Origin: Oxalobacter formigenes
Lineage (GTDB): Bacteria > Pseudomonadota > Gammaproteobacteria > Burkholderiales > Burkholderiaceae_D
NCBI GenBank assembly: GCA_019424645.1
Contig: JAHYZB010000004.1
Coordinates: 1,643-14,792, forward strand
Direction: 5' to 3'
DNA: 13,150 nt
Program-made: the position numbers and the translations under genes
Part shown: piece by piece, positions 1-7,309 of the stretch
Position numbering within the stretch: the stretch's first letter is position 1
Layout of the letters: the number at the start of each line of letters is the position of its first letter
The notes under the pieces: model-generated
Told to the model about the DNA's origin: nothing
Seen by the model: only the letters and a program-made list of their open reading frames with translations
Databases searched by the model: none

Positions 1-227
1 AGATCGGCGGCGCGTTTCAATACAATAGGTGTATTGCGCGCGCTGATAATGGCTGTTTCGACACTGGCGTGTTTCAAAAGTTTGATGCCGTGTCCGTCCA
101 GCACGTTGAAACTTTTCATTATTTCACCGTCGTGGCCGTAATTCATTTTTCCATCGGTCAGGACACCATCGACATCGAAAATCATTAACTTGATTTTGGC
201 TAATTTGCCTAACAATTCCATATTCAT
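1..227 (-). CDS. kdsC: 3-deoxy-D-manno-octulosonate 8-phosphate phosphatase, N-terminal part (KdsC)
   Basis: The first 75 codons are present; the gene runs off the left edge. KdsC hydrolyses KDO 8-phosphate to KDO and phosphate in the cytoplasm, the step before CMP activation of KDO for lipid A core assembly. The reading frame shows the HAD-superfamily motif I DVDGVLTDG at residues 18-26, with nucleophile D18 and acid/base D20, and the motif II serine in ISAR at about residue 62. This form of motif I is typical of KdsC. The start chosen is the ATG at 227-225, whose first base is also the last base of the kdsD stop codon (TGATG), with AAGG a few bases upstream inside kdsD. A second in-frame ATG two codons on (221-219) is also possible. 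Translational coupling to kdsD is inferred. The C-terminal motifs III and IV lie outside the window. Confidence 0.93.
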   Translation of the reverse strand, partial: MNMELLGKLAKIKLMIFDVDGVLTDGKMNYGHDGEIMKSFNVLDGHGIKLLKHASVETAIISARNTPIVLKRAAD

Positions 228-1243
228 CAGATTACCTTGGCTTCCGTCAAATCATGTATGTGTAATGCACCGATCAGTTTTCCATCATTATCAGTTACCA
301 GAAGCTGGTTGATCCGGAATTTTTCCATAATACTGACTGCTTCCGCTGCCAGTTTGTCGGAACTGATCGTTCTTGGATTCTTCGACATGACGTCACGGAT
401 GACGAGATTCGAAAAATTGTGCTGTTTTTCAATCAGGCGGCGCAGATCGCCATCCGTGAAAACACCGATGGCATGGCCTGCTTCGTCGATTACAGCGGTC
501 ATGGCAATCCCTTTTTTGGTGATTTCGAAGAGGGCGTCATATAAAAGCGTATCTGCTCTGACGACAGGAACGTCGTTGCCAGCGCGCATCACATCCGATA
601 CCAGCGTCAACAATTTGCGTCCCAGCGCACCGCCCGGATGAGAACGGGCAAAATCGTCTTCGCGGAATCCGCGTGCGTCAAGAACGGCAACGGCCAAAGC
701 ATCGCCCAACGCCAGTGTTGTCGTGGTGCTGGCGGTTGGCGCCAGATTCAGAGGGCATGCTTCTTTTTCAACATGTACGTTCAAATGAACATCTGCCAGT
801 TGCGCCAGACTGGATTCCGGTTTCCCGGTCATGGCAATCAGTTTGGTTCCCATTCGTTTGATGATCGGAGTGATCGACATCAGTTCGCTGGCTTCTCCCG
901 AATAGGAAAGTGCGATAAAAACATCGTCATGTGTAATCATGCCCAGATCGCCGTGCGCTGCTTCGCCGGGATGGACAAACATGGCAGGAGTTCCGGTAGA
1001 GGCCAGTGTCGCTGCGATTTTCCGGCCGATGTGTCCGGATTTGCCCATGCCGGAAACGACAACCCGTCCCTTGCAGTTCAAAAGCAGGGAGACGGACTGA
1101 ATAAAATGTTCGGCGTCTTCTTCAATAAAGCGTTTTCTAAGTGATTCCAGCGCATGCGATTCAATTGCCAGCGTTTCATCCGCGAGCTTTAACATGCGAT
1201 CTGAATCAACAGACAGTTTGTTTTTTATGGCATCAGAGTTCAT
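227..1243 (-). CDS. kdsD: D-arabinose 5-phosphate isomerase (KdsD/KpsF/GutQ family)
   Basis: 338 aa, close to the roughly 328 aa of E. coli KdsD. It interconverts ribulose 5-phosphate and arabinose 5-phosphate, the first committed precursor of KDO. An SIS sugar-isomerase domain covers about residues 45-180 (SGMGKSGHIG at 64-73, HPGEAAHGDLG at 91-101, SYSGE at 113-117, KEACPLNLAPT at 160-170). SHPGGALG at 201-208 follows, then two CBS domains at about 215-335. Lys68, Glu120, Glu161 and His202 line up, with a constant offset of 9, with the residues K59, E111, E152 and H193 that I recall as important in E. coli KdsD. All are intact, so the enzyme should be active. It is the first gene of an apparent operon with kdsC. 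No clear Shine-Dalgarno sequence precedes the ATG. A TATACT hexamer (minus strand, 1255-1250) sits so close that a very short leader is possible, but no good -35 accompanies it. Confidence 0.96.
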   Translation of the reverse strand: MNSDAIKNKLSVDSDRMLKLADETLAIESHALESLRKRFIEEDAEHFIQSVSLLLNCKGRVVVSGMGKSGHIGRKIAATLASTGTPAMFVHPGEAAHGDLGMITHDDVFIALSYSGEASELMSITPIIKRMGTKLIAMTGKPESSLAQLADVHLNVHVEKEACPLNLAPTASTTTTLALGDALAVAVLDARGFREDDFARSHPGGALGRKLLTLVSDVMRAGNDVPVVRADTLLYDALFEITKKGIAMTAVIDEAGHAIGVFTDGDLRRLIEKQHNFSNLVIRDVMSKNPRTISSDKLAAEAVSIMEKFRINQLLVTDNDGKLIGALHIHDLTEAKVI

Positions 1244-1354
1244 GGTGAAAGTATAAACGAATTATCCGGACAGGATTTCGCCAAACGATAAAGAATAATA
1301 TCCGGCCGCAGGGAACACCCTGTCCAAAAGTCGTATTTTACCGACGTTCACATT

Positions 1355-1368
1355 GTTATCGGTATAAC
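1355..1368. promoter_or_regulatory. Inverted repeat GTTAT-N4-ATAAC, possible operator
   Basis: Perfect 5-bp arms with a CGGT spacer lie in the kdsD/antiporter divergent region, 112 bp from the kdsD start and about 185 bp before the antiporter start. The size and shape suit a dimeric regulator, but I cannot assign one. A 14-bp pattern of this kind can also occur by chance in AT-rich DNA. Confidence 0.3.
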
Positions 1369-1481
1369 TTGTAACACTTAGTCACAAACCCAAGCGTTAT
1401 TCAGCTATAAATTTCGATACAATAACAGTCAGAAAAAGGCGCTCTGTTACATTTCTCGAGTTTGCCTGCCGGTTTGGAAAA

Positions 1482-1510
1482 AGGACATTTTTCATGTCCT
1501 GATATTTTTT
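1482..1510 (+). terminator. Hairpin with T-tract in the antiporter leader (possible attenuator)
   Basis: AGGACAT (1482-1488) pairs perfectly with ATGTCCT (1494-1500) around a TTTTC loop, followed after GATA by six T residues (1505-1510). The structure lies 43 bp before the antiporter ATG, on the strand that would be transcribed into it. The stem is only 7 bp with three G-C pairs, so it is a weak intrinsic terminator at best. It could be an attenuator, a leader structure or chance. Confidence 0.35.
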
Positions 1511-1552
1511 CCGAATTTTATTTTTAATCTGAAAAGAAAGCTATTTCTTTCC

Positions 1553-3501
1553 ATGCATTCCCTGGAATTCGTCCTCTTGATGTTGGGTGCTGCCGTGATC
1601 GGGGTGGTGATTTTCCGCTCCTTTCAACTCCCTTCGATTTTGGGGTATCTGGCTGTCGGAGCCGTTATCGGTCCTTACTCGACAGGGCTCGTAAGTGATG
1701 CCCAGTCACTTGAAGGATTGGCCGAATTCTCGAATTTTCCCTGCCGCAGTTGCTTGCGATGAGAAGAATCGTGTTCGGACTCGGACTGGCACAGGTATCG
1801 ATTTCCATTCTCGGATCGATCATCATTACTCTTGCCATCGTTTTTCTTCTTCCCTCGCTTGGAACGACATCCTGGCAGGCTGCTCTGGCGATGGGTGGCG
1901 CATGGGCCATGTCGTCAACTGCCATCGTTTCCAAAATGCTGGCGGAACGCATGGAACTGGAAACGGATTACGGAAGGCGTGTCATCGGCATCCTGTTGTT
2001 TCAGGATCTGGCCGTCGTTCTTCTCCTCATTATCGTTCCGACCCTTTCACGGGGAACAGGCGACATCTGGCTTTTGATCGGACTGGCACTGGGTAAAACG
2101 GCACTTGTTCTGATGCTTTTGCTCTTCTTCGGCAAAAAGATGATGAGCAAGTGGCTTTCGCTCGTCGCGAGCCGGAATTCCCAGGAATTGTTCATGTTAA
2201 ACCTGCTGTTGATCACGCTGGGAGCGGCATGGATTACGGAAAAAGCCGGACTTTCAATGGAATTGGGTGCCTTTATTGTCGGTATGCTGATTTCGGAAAC
2301 CCGTTATAAAAACGAAGTTGACGTCGATATCAAATCGTTCCGCGACGTTCTGCTGGGGCTTTTTTTCATTACCATCGGCATGATGCTCGACATGCGAGTC
2401 GTCTTCACCTACTGGTGGCTGGTTATTCTGATTGTCGTTCTTGCCTTTCTTTACAAATTTGCGCTGGCAGCATGGCTGACGAGGTTGTTCGGAGCATCAA
2501 AGGGTGTCAGCCTGAAAACCGGTCTGGCACTGGCTCAGGCAGGCGAATTCAGCTTTGTGCTCGTCAACCAGATTGCCGGCCTGAATATGGTTGAACCATG
2601 GCTTTTGCAAGTCACGATGGTTTCCATGGTTTTGTCGATGCTGATTGCACCATTCATCATTTTGAATTCCGACAAGATCGTGATGCGTTTTTCTTCCAAT
2701 GAGTGGGTGCAGCAGTCTCTTGAACTGACGAAAATTGCCAGCAGTGCCATGTCATTGCAACAGCACGTGATCATGGCCGGTTTCGGACGTACCGGCCAGA
2801 ATATCGCGACCTTGCTTGAAGAAGAGCAGATTCCTTACCGGGCACTCGATCTCGATCTGGAACGGGTCCGCAAGGCGGAGGCAGCTGGAGCCAGTGTTTC
2901 CTATGCCGATGCCACACGCAGGGAAAGTCTGGTTGCAGCAGGCATTCATCGCGCGTCATCCCTGATTATCACGTTCGCGAATACGCAGGCAGCATTGCGA
3001 ATCCTGCATTTTGCCAAAGAGATGGCGCCCAACCTGCCGGTTATCGTGCGCAGTTATGACGAAAGTGATTTCGATAAATTAAAGGCGGCCGGGGCGGATG
3101 AAGTCGTTCCGGAAATCATCGAGAGCAGTCTGGTTTTGACCTCATACGCGTACATGCTTTATGGCATTCCGATGAGGCGTATTCTCAAGCGGGTTCAGCA
3201 TGTGCGTTCATCGCGTTACAGCAAACTCAGGGAATACTTTCTTGGCGAGAGCGATGTCATTCCAACCGAGACGGATTCCTACTGGAGATTGCATGCCCTG
3301 ACACTGCCTCCCGGTGCAAGCGCGATTGGAAAGACGATTCAGGAAGTCGATTTGCCTGTCTCTCAGGTTGAAATCACCCTTGTCCGGCGCGACAGGGAAA
3401 GAATCAAGATCGTCGACGATCTGGTTTTTCAGGAAAACGATGTTCTCGTATTGCGGGGGACGTCAGAGGGCATCAATCTGGCTGAAAACGTGTTGCTATA
3501 G
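1553..3501 (+). pseudogene. KefB-type CPA2 cation:proton antiporter, frameshifted by a deletion in TM3
   Basis: Inner-membrane antiporter of the monovalent cation:proton antiporter-2 family (KefB/KefC/YbaL type) with C-terminal RCK regulatory domains. The start ATG at 1553 gives the family N-terminus (MHSLEFVLLMLGAAV) and TM2 (LGYLAVGAVIGP). After GLAEF (F59, 1727-1729) the frame should continue with a TM3 core like GVVFLMFIIG, as in E. coli KefB; instead the next family segment LEFSLPQLLAMRR follows at once in the -1 frame from 1729. About 31 nt are therefore missing. The original frame stops at 1760-1762. The rest, to 3501, is open: membrane helices with MSSTAIVSKML, FQDLAVV and GAFIVGMLISET, an RCK_N domain with GFGRTG beginning at about 2761, and an RCK_C domain from about 3290. 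An ATG at 1759 overlaps the upstream stop as ATGA, so a 580-aa product could be made without TM1-TM3. It is probably inactive. A sequencing error alone would not explain ten missing residues. Confidence 0.85.
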
Positions 3502-3564
3502 AAACATGAATCATCTTCAAGAATCGGGCACGGCGATGAGTCGACAATAATTTCCCATGAAAAT

Positions 3565-3596
3565 AAACAAACCCCTCGAGAGAAGGGTTTGTTTTT
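3565..3596. terminator. Bidirectional intrinsic terminator between the antiporter and uvrA
   Basis: AAACAAACCC (3565-3574) and GGGTTTGTTT (3585-3594) form a perfect 10-bp stem around a 10-base loop (CTCGAGAGAA). The plus strand ends in TTTTT (3592-3596); the minus strand ends in TTTATTTTC. It sits 63 bp after the antiporter stop and 42 bp after the uvrA stop, so it can serve both convergent genes. Confidence 0.85.
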
Positions 3597-3638
3597 GGAA
3601 CAGACGGGATCAGTCAGGTCAGTTCGTATGAGAAACTG

Positions 3639-6503
3639 TTATTTCTTCCTGAGCATGGAGCCGAGATATTTACCCGTCATGCTGGCTTTTTCTTTTGCGA
3701 TATCTTCCGGCGTGCCCGTCGCAATGACCTGGCCACCTCCGGCCCCACCTTCCGGCCCCAGATCGACGATCCAGTCTGCCGTTTTGATCACATCAAGATT
3801 GTGTTCGATGATGACGACGGTATTGCCCTGATCGCGCAGCCGGTGGATAACCTTCAGAAGCATGTCGATATCATGGAAATGAAGGCCGGTAGTCGGTTCG
3901 TCCAGAATATAGAGCGTACGTCCTGTGTCCCGTTTCGACAGTTCCAGCGACAGTTTCACACGCTGGGCTTCACCTCCCGACAGGGTCGTCGCACTTTGTC
4001 CCAGCCGGATATAACCGAGGCCAACGTCCAGAAGGGTTTGCAAACGACGGGCGATGGATGGGACGGCATTGAAAAACTCATGCGCTTCCTCGACGGTCAT
4101 GTTCAGTACGTCGGAAATGTTTTTGTCCTTGTACGTGACTTCGAGCGTTTCGCGGTTATACCGTTTGCCGTGACAGACGTCACAGGGAACGTATACGTCC
4201 GGCAAAAAGTGCATTTCAACCTTGATAACGCCATCACCCTGACAGGATTCACAGCGGCCGCCTTTGACGTTGAAGGAAAAACGGCCTGCCGTATAACCAC
4301 GTTCACGCGCTTGCGGAACGCCTGCAAACAGATCACGGATCGGCGTGAACAGCCCGGTGTAGGTTGCCGGATTCGAACGGGGTGTCCGGCCGATCGGAGC
4401 CTGATTGACGGAAATGACCTTGTCGAAATGTTCCAGACCTTCGATGGATTCAAACGGTTCCGGTTCGGTTTGGGAACCGTAAATATGATGGGATACGGCC
4501 GCATAAAGCGTGTCGTTGACCAAAGTCGATTTACCCGAACCGGAGACACCCGTGACACAGGTCAGCAAGCCTACCGGCAGTTTCAGCGTCACTTTTTTCA
4601 GGTTATTGCCCGTGGCGCCCTTGATGACGAGCTGTTTTTCAGTATCCCGCTTCATCCGTTTTTTTGGCACAGCAATAGCAAGCGAACCGTTCAGGTATTT
4701 TGCCGTCAGGGATTCTTTCGATTCCAGAATGTCGGTTGGCGACCCGCTGGCAACGACATTACCACCGTGAACGCCTGCACCGATACCCATATCGACGATG
4801 AAATCGGCTGTGCGTATGGCATCCTCGTCGTGTTCGACGACAATGACGGTATTGCCGATATCACGCAAATGCTTCAGGGTTGCGATCAGGCGGTCGTTAT
4901 CGCGCTGGTGCAAGCCAATGGACGGTTCATCCAGCACGTACATGACACCGGTCAGGCCGCTGCCGATTTGCGAAGCCAGCCGGATACGCTGCGACTCGCC
5001 GCCAGACAGCGTTTCCGCACTGCGGGAGAGGGAAAGATAATCCAGCCCGACATTATTCAGAAAGTGCAGGCGTGAAATGATTTCATTCACGATACGAGAA
5101 GCGATTTCTTTCTTTGCTCCCGTCAGGGACAGTGTCTCAAAATAGACTAGTGCCTCGTTCAGTGGCAGGCGGGTGATTTCATCGATTGTCCGGGCCTGAT
5201 CGCCATCACCGACCTTGACGAAACGGGCTTCAACGCGCAGTCTCGCACCGTGACAGGTTGGGCACTCCCGTTCATTGATCAGCTTGGAAAGGTCTTCACG
5301 GACAGCCATCGAATCAGTTTCGCGGTAACGCCGTTCCAGATTGTTGACAACGCCTTCAAACGTATGTTCCCGAACCCATGGACGGCCCTGAGCGTTAGTA
5401 TAGGTAAAGGCGATCTTTTCCTTGCCGGAACCGAACAGGATGACTTTTTTAATGTCTTCCGGTAAATCCTCGTAAGGCGTTTCGACATTGAAATGATAAT
5501 GGTCGGCGAGCGCCTGCAACATCTGGAAATAGAACGGGTTACGCCTGTCCCAGCTCTTGATTGCACCCGAAGCCAATGGCAGAGTGGGGTGAAGCACAAT
5601 CCGTTTCGGATCGAAGAACTCGATATGGCCAAGCCCGTCACAATCCGGGCAGGCACCCATCGGGTTATTGAATGAAAACAGACGTGGTTCCAGCTCGTGA
5701 ATCGAATAACCGCAAACAGGGCAGGCGAACTGGTTGGAAAACACCTGTTCTTCACCCGTGTCCATATCGACCGTCAGGGCGCGCCCTTCAGCCAGGCGTA
5801 ATGCCGTTTCGAAACTTTCGGCCAGACGCTGCTTGATGTCAGGATTGACCTTTACCCGGTCAACAACGACATCAATGGTGTGTTTTTCATTTTTCTTGAG
5901 CGACGGAATGCTGTCCACGTCGAAAACGGCGGCTTTTTTCGTTCCGCTTTGTACGCGGAAACGGATATATCCCTGTGCCTGCATTTTCTCGAAAAGATCG
6001 ACGTGCTCCCCTTTGCGGTTGGCGACGACAGGAGCCATAATCATCAGGCGGGTGCCTTCCGGCATGGCCATTACGGCATCGACCATCTGCGAAACGGATT
6101 GGGCAGCCAGCGGGTTTTCCGGATGTTCCGGACAGAACGGTGTTCCCACGCGGGCATACAAAAGACGCAGGTAATCGTAGATTTCCGTAACGGTCCCGAT
6201 CGTCGAGCGCGGGTTGTGTGACGATGCTTTCTGGTCGATGGCAATCGCAGGGGAAAGGCCTTCGATCAGGTCGACGTCCGGTTTTTCCATCAGCTGCAAA
6301 AACTGTCGCGCATAAGCCGACAGCGATTCGACATAACGTCGTTGCCCTTCGGCATAGAGCGTATCGAAAGCGAGCGAAGATTTTCCAGAGCCGGACAGTC
6401 CGGTAATGACAATCAGCTTGTTACGCGGCAAATCGATCTGAATGTTTTTCAGATTATGAGTGCGAGCGCCCCGGATAACGATTTTTCCTTGTTCTTCAGT
6501 CAT
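3639..6503 (-). CDS. uvrA: Excinuclease ABC subunit A (UvrA)
   Basis: 954 aa, near the 940 aa of E. coli UvrA. The UvrA dimer, with UvrB, scans DNA for helix-distorting lesions and loads UvrB for nucleotide excision repair. It has two ABC ATPase halves. The first has Walker A GLSGSGKS (35-42), signature LSGGE (499-503) and Walker B LDEP (524-527). The second has Walker A GVSGSGKS (652-659), signature LSGGE (841-845) and LDEP (867-870). Zinc-binding cysteine pairs are at C261/C264 with C285/C288 and at C751/C754 with C774/C777; a further CPTC lies at 414-417. All key residues are intact. The ATG at 6503 gives the usual N-terminus ahead of the first P-loop; there is no obvious Shine-Dalgarno sequence. 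A LexA box lies 29 bp upstream, so SOS induction is expected. The gene is divergent from ssb, as in E. coli. Long open frames on the opposite strand are shadows of this gene. Confidence 0.98.
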   Translation of the reverse strand: MTEEQGKIVIRGARTHNLKNIQIDLPRNKLIVITGLSGSGKSSLAFDTLYAEGQRRYVESLSAYARQFLQLMEKPDVDLIEGLSPAIAIDQKASSHNPRSTIGTVTEIYDYLRLLYARVGTPFCPEHPENPLAAQSVSQMVDAVMAMPEGTRLMIMAPVVANRKGEHVDLFEKMQAQGYIRFRVQSGTKKAAVFDVDSIPSLKKNEKHTIDVVVDRVKVNPDIKQRLAESFETALRLAEGRALTVDMDTGEEQVFSNQFACPVCGYSIHELEPRLFSFNNPMGACPDCDGLGHIEFFDPKRIVLHPTLPLASGAIKSWDRRNPFYFQMLQALADHYHFNVETPYEDLPEDIKKVILFGSGKEKIAFTYTNAQGRPWVREHTFEGVVNNLERRYRETDSMAVREDLSKLINERECPTCHGARLRVEARFVKVGDGDQARTIDEITRLPLNEALVYFETLSLTGAKKEIASRIVNEIISRLHFLNNVGLDYLSLSRSAETLSGGESQRIRLASQIGSGLTGVMYVLDEPSIGLHQRDNDRLIATLKHLRDIGNTVIVVEHDEDAIRTADFIVDMGIGAGVHGGNVVASGSPTDILESKESLTAKYLNGSLAIAVPKKRMKRDTEKQLVIKGATGNNLKKVTLKLPVGLLTCVTGVSGSGKSTLVNDTLYAAVSHHIYGSQTEPEPFESIEGLEHFDKVISVNQAPIGRTPRSNPATYTGLFTPIRDLFAGVPQARERGYTAGRFSFNVKGGRCESCQGDGVIKVEMHFLPDVYVPCDVCHGKRYNRETLEVTYKDKNISDVLNMTVEEAHEFFNAVPSIARRLQTLLDVGLGYIRLGQSATTLSGGEAQRVKLSLELSKRDTGRTLYILDEPTTGLHFHDIDMLLKVIHRLRDQGNTVVIIEHNLDVIKTADWIVDLGPEGGAGGGQVIATGTPEDIAKEKASMTGKYLGSMLRKK

Positions 6504-6531
6504 GAAAGCGGTTCAATCAAAGCAAAGTGAA

Positions 6532-6547
6532 CTGTTAATATATACAG
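6532..6547. promoter_or_regulatory. LexA (SOS) operator upstream of uvrA
   Basis: CTGT-TAATATAT-ACAG matches the CTGT-N8-ACAG core of the LexA box exactly and has the AT-rich centre typical of strong sites. It ends 29 bp from the uvrA start codon. Read toward uvrA, the box contains TATATT, which could be the -10 element, so LexA would block the promoter directly. Its place in the uvrA-ssb divergent region parallels E. coli. The ssb start is about 220 bp away, so control of ssb by this box is uncertain. Confidence 0.88.
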
Positions 6548-6674
6548 GCTAATTCGATACTATAACGCAATTGGGATTCTGCCGCAGAACCCTGTGGCTA
6601 TTGATAAAAAACAGTCATCAAAAAGATTTGTCGTTCGGGTCGCTGTACAGGTGCGAAACATGTCGCTGGTGGAA

Positions 6675-6680
6675 TATAAT
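6675..6680 (+). promoter_or_regulatory. Consensus -10 element (TATAAT) for ssb
   Basis: A perfect TATAAT lies 89 bp before the ssb ATG. No good -35 hexamer is found at 16-18 bp spacing (TGCGAA is at 17), so the promoter would be activator-dependent or weak, or the match may be chance. If it is used, the twin palindromes at 6695-6730 begin about 15 bp downstream, inside the early transcribed region. Confidence 0.45.
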
Positions 6681-6694
6681 GCTGCATAATTGTG

Positions 6695-6730
6695 ATTCAT
6701 TAATGAGTCGGTTTTAATTCATTAATGAAT
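6695..6730. repeat. Tandem palindromes ATTCATTAATGA(AT), possible operator pair upstream of ssb
   Basis: ATTCATTAATGA at 6695-6706 and ATTCATTAATGAAT at 6717-6730. The second is a perfect 14-bp palindrome; the first shares 12 of its 14 bases, ending in GT where the second has AT. The copies are 22 bp apart start to start, about two helical turns, which places both on the same face of the DNA. They lie 40-75 bp before the ssb start and downstream of a consensus -10. The layout suggests cooperative binding of a dimeric regulator, but I cannot name one. Confidence 0.55.
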
Positions 6731-6769
6731 ATGTACTGCATATATTAATAGGTCTATCAGGAGAAAGTC

Positions 6770-7246
6770 ATGGCGTCGATCAACAAGGTTATCATCGTTG
6801 GTAATCTCGGCCGCGATCCGGAAAATCGCTATTTGCCCAGTGGTGAACAGGTCACCAGTATTGCTGTTGCCACTACCGATCGCTGGCGTGACAAAGCCTC
6901 GGGAGAACAGAAAGAACAGACCGAATGGCACCGGATTTCCTTCTTTGGCAAACTGGCTGAAATTGCAGGCCAGTACCTGAAAAAAGGTTCCCAGGTCTAT
7001 ATCGAAGGCCGTCTGAGAACGCGTAAATATACCGACAAGGAAGGCGTCGACCGTTACGCGACCGAAATCATCGCCGACACCATGCAAATGCTCGGCAGCC
7101 GTCAGGGCGCCGGAGAACCGCCGGAAGAACGCGGCAGCTACCAGCCACCATCCCGTCCGGCACAGAATACCCAGCAGCAACGCCCGCAACAGAGCAGCCG
7201 TCCTGCAGGATTGTCATCTGATATGGATGATGATATTCCGTTTTAA
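6770..7246 (+). CDS. ssb: Single-stranded DNA-binding protein (SSB)
   Basis: 158 aa. SSB coats single-stranded DNA during replication, recombination and repair, and recruits partner proteins through its C-terminal tail. The OB-fold covers about residues 1-110 (family motifs VGNLGRDPE, TEWHRI and YIEGRLRTRKY). It is followed by a Gln/Pro/Arg-rich flexible linker and the acidic tip MDDDIPF, which is the intact partner-binding peptide. Length and tail fit a standard tetrameric bacterial SSB. The start is well supported: AGGAGA ends 5 bases before the ATG. The gene is divergent from uvrA and is followed at 7264-7300 by a strong terminator, so it is probably monocistronic. The upstream region has a consensus -10 and two palindromes. 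Confidence 0.98.
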   Translation: MASINKVIIVGNLGRDPENRYLPSGEQVTSIAVATTDRWRDKASGEQKEQTEWHRISFFGKLAEIAGQYLKKGSQVYIEGRLRTRKYTDKEGVDRYATEIIADTMQMLGSRQGAGEPPEERGSYQPPSRPAQNTQQQRPQQSSRPAGLSSDMDDDIPF

Positions 7247-7263
7247 TCAGATTTTCAGCTATC

Positions 7264-7300
7264 AAAAAAGCCCCGTTTATCGAACGGGGTTTTTTCTTTT
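7264..7300. terminator. Bidirectional intrinsic terminator between ssb and the MFS gene
   Basis: CCCCGTT (7271-7277) pairs with AACGGGG (7283-7289) around a TATCG loop, flanked by six A residues on the left (7264-7269) and a T-rich run on the right. It lies 17 bp after the ssb stop. On the minus strand the stem is followed by CTTTTTTGAT, so it also terminates the convergent MFS gene. Confidence 0.9.
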
Positions 7301-7309
7301 ATGTTTTTT

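Larger units (their letters stand above)
1244..1552. other. Divergent intergenic region between kdsD and the CPA2 antiporter
   Basis: 309 bp without a gene I can support. It must hold the promoters for kdsD (leftward) and the antiporter (rightward). Visible elements are a 7-bp inverted repeat with a long 44-base spacer (GGACAGG at 1268-1274 and CCTGTCC at 1319-1325), a GTTAT-N4-ATAAC palindrome at 1355-1368, a TACAAT -10-like hexamer at 1418-1423 without a convincing -35, and a T-flanked hairpin at 1482-1510. No RNA gene or known riboswitch was recognised. Confidence 0.6.

Noticed and set aside
237..1144. Plus-strand open frames of 134 and 168 codons within kdsD
   Set aside because: They are antisense to intact kdsD, have no recognisable domain, and lack convincing ribosome-binding sites.
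1268..1325. GGACAGG/CCTGTCC inverted repeat as an operator or terminator
   Set aside because: The 44-base spacer is too long for either without further structure; a 7-bp match over this distance is compatible with chance.
1729..1762. Programmed -1 frameshift rejoining the two antiporter frames
   Set aside because: The best slip site (T TTT CCC at 1735-1741) is not a canonical X XXY YYZ heptamer, and even a correct slip would leave about ten TM3 residues missing. A deletion is the simpler reading.
3801..5075. 424-codon open frame on the plus strand inside uvrA
   Set aside because: It is wholly antisense to UvrA, whose frame is conserved throughout. The translation has no recognisable domain and is Phe/Arg/Gln-rich, as expected for a reverse-strand shadow.
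6643..6650. CTGTACAG as a second LexA box before ssb
   Set aside because: It has the CTGT and ACAG half-sites but no 8-base spacer, so it does not fit LexA geometry.
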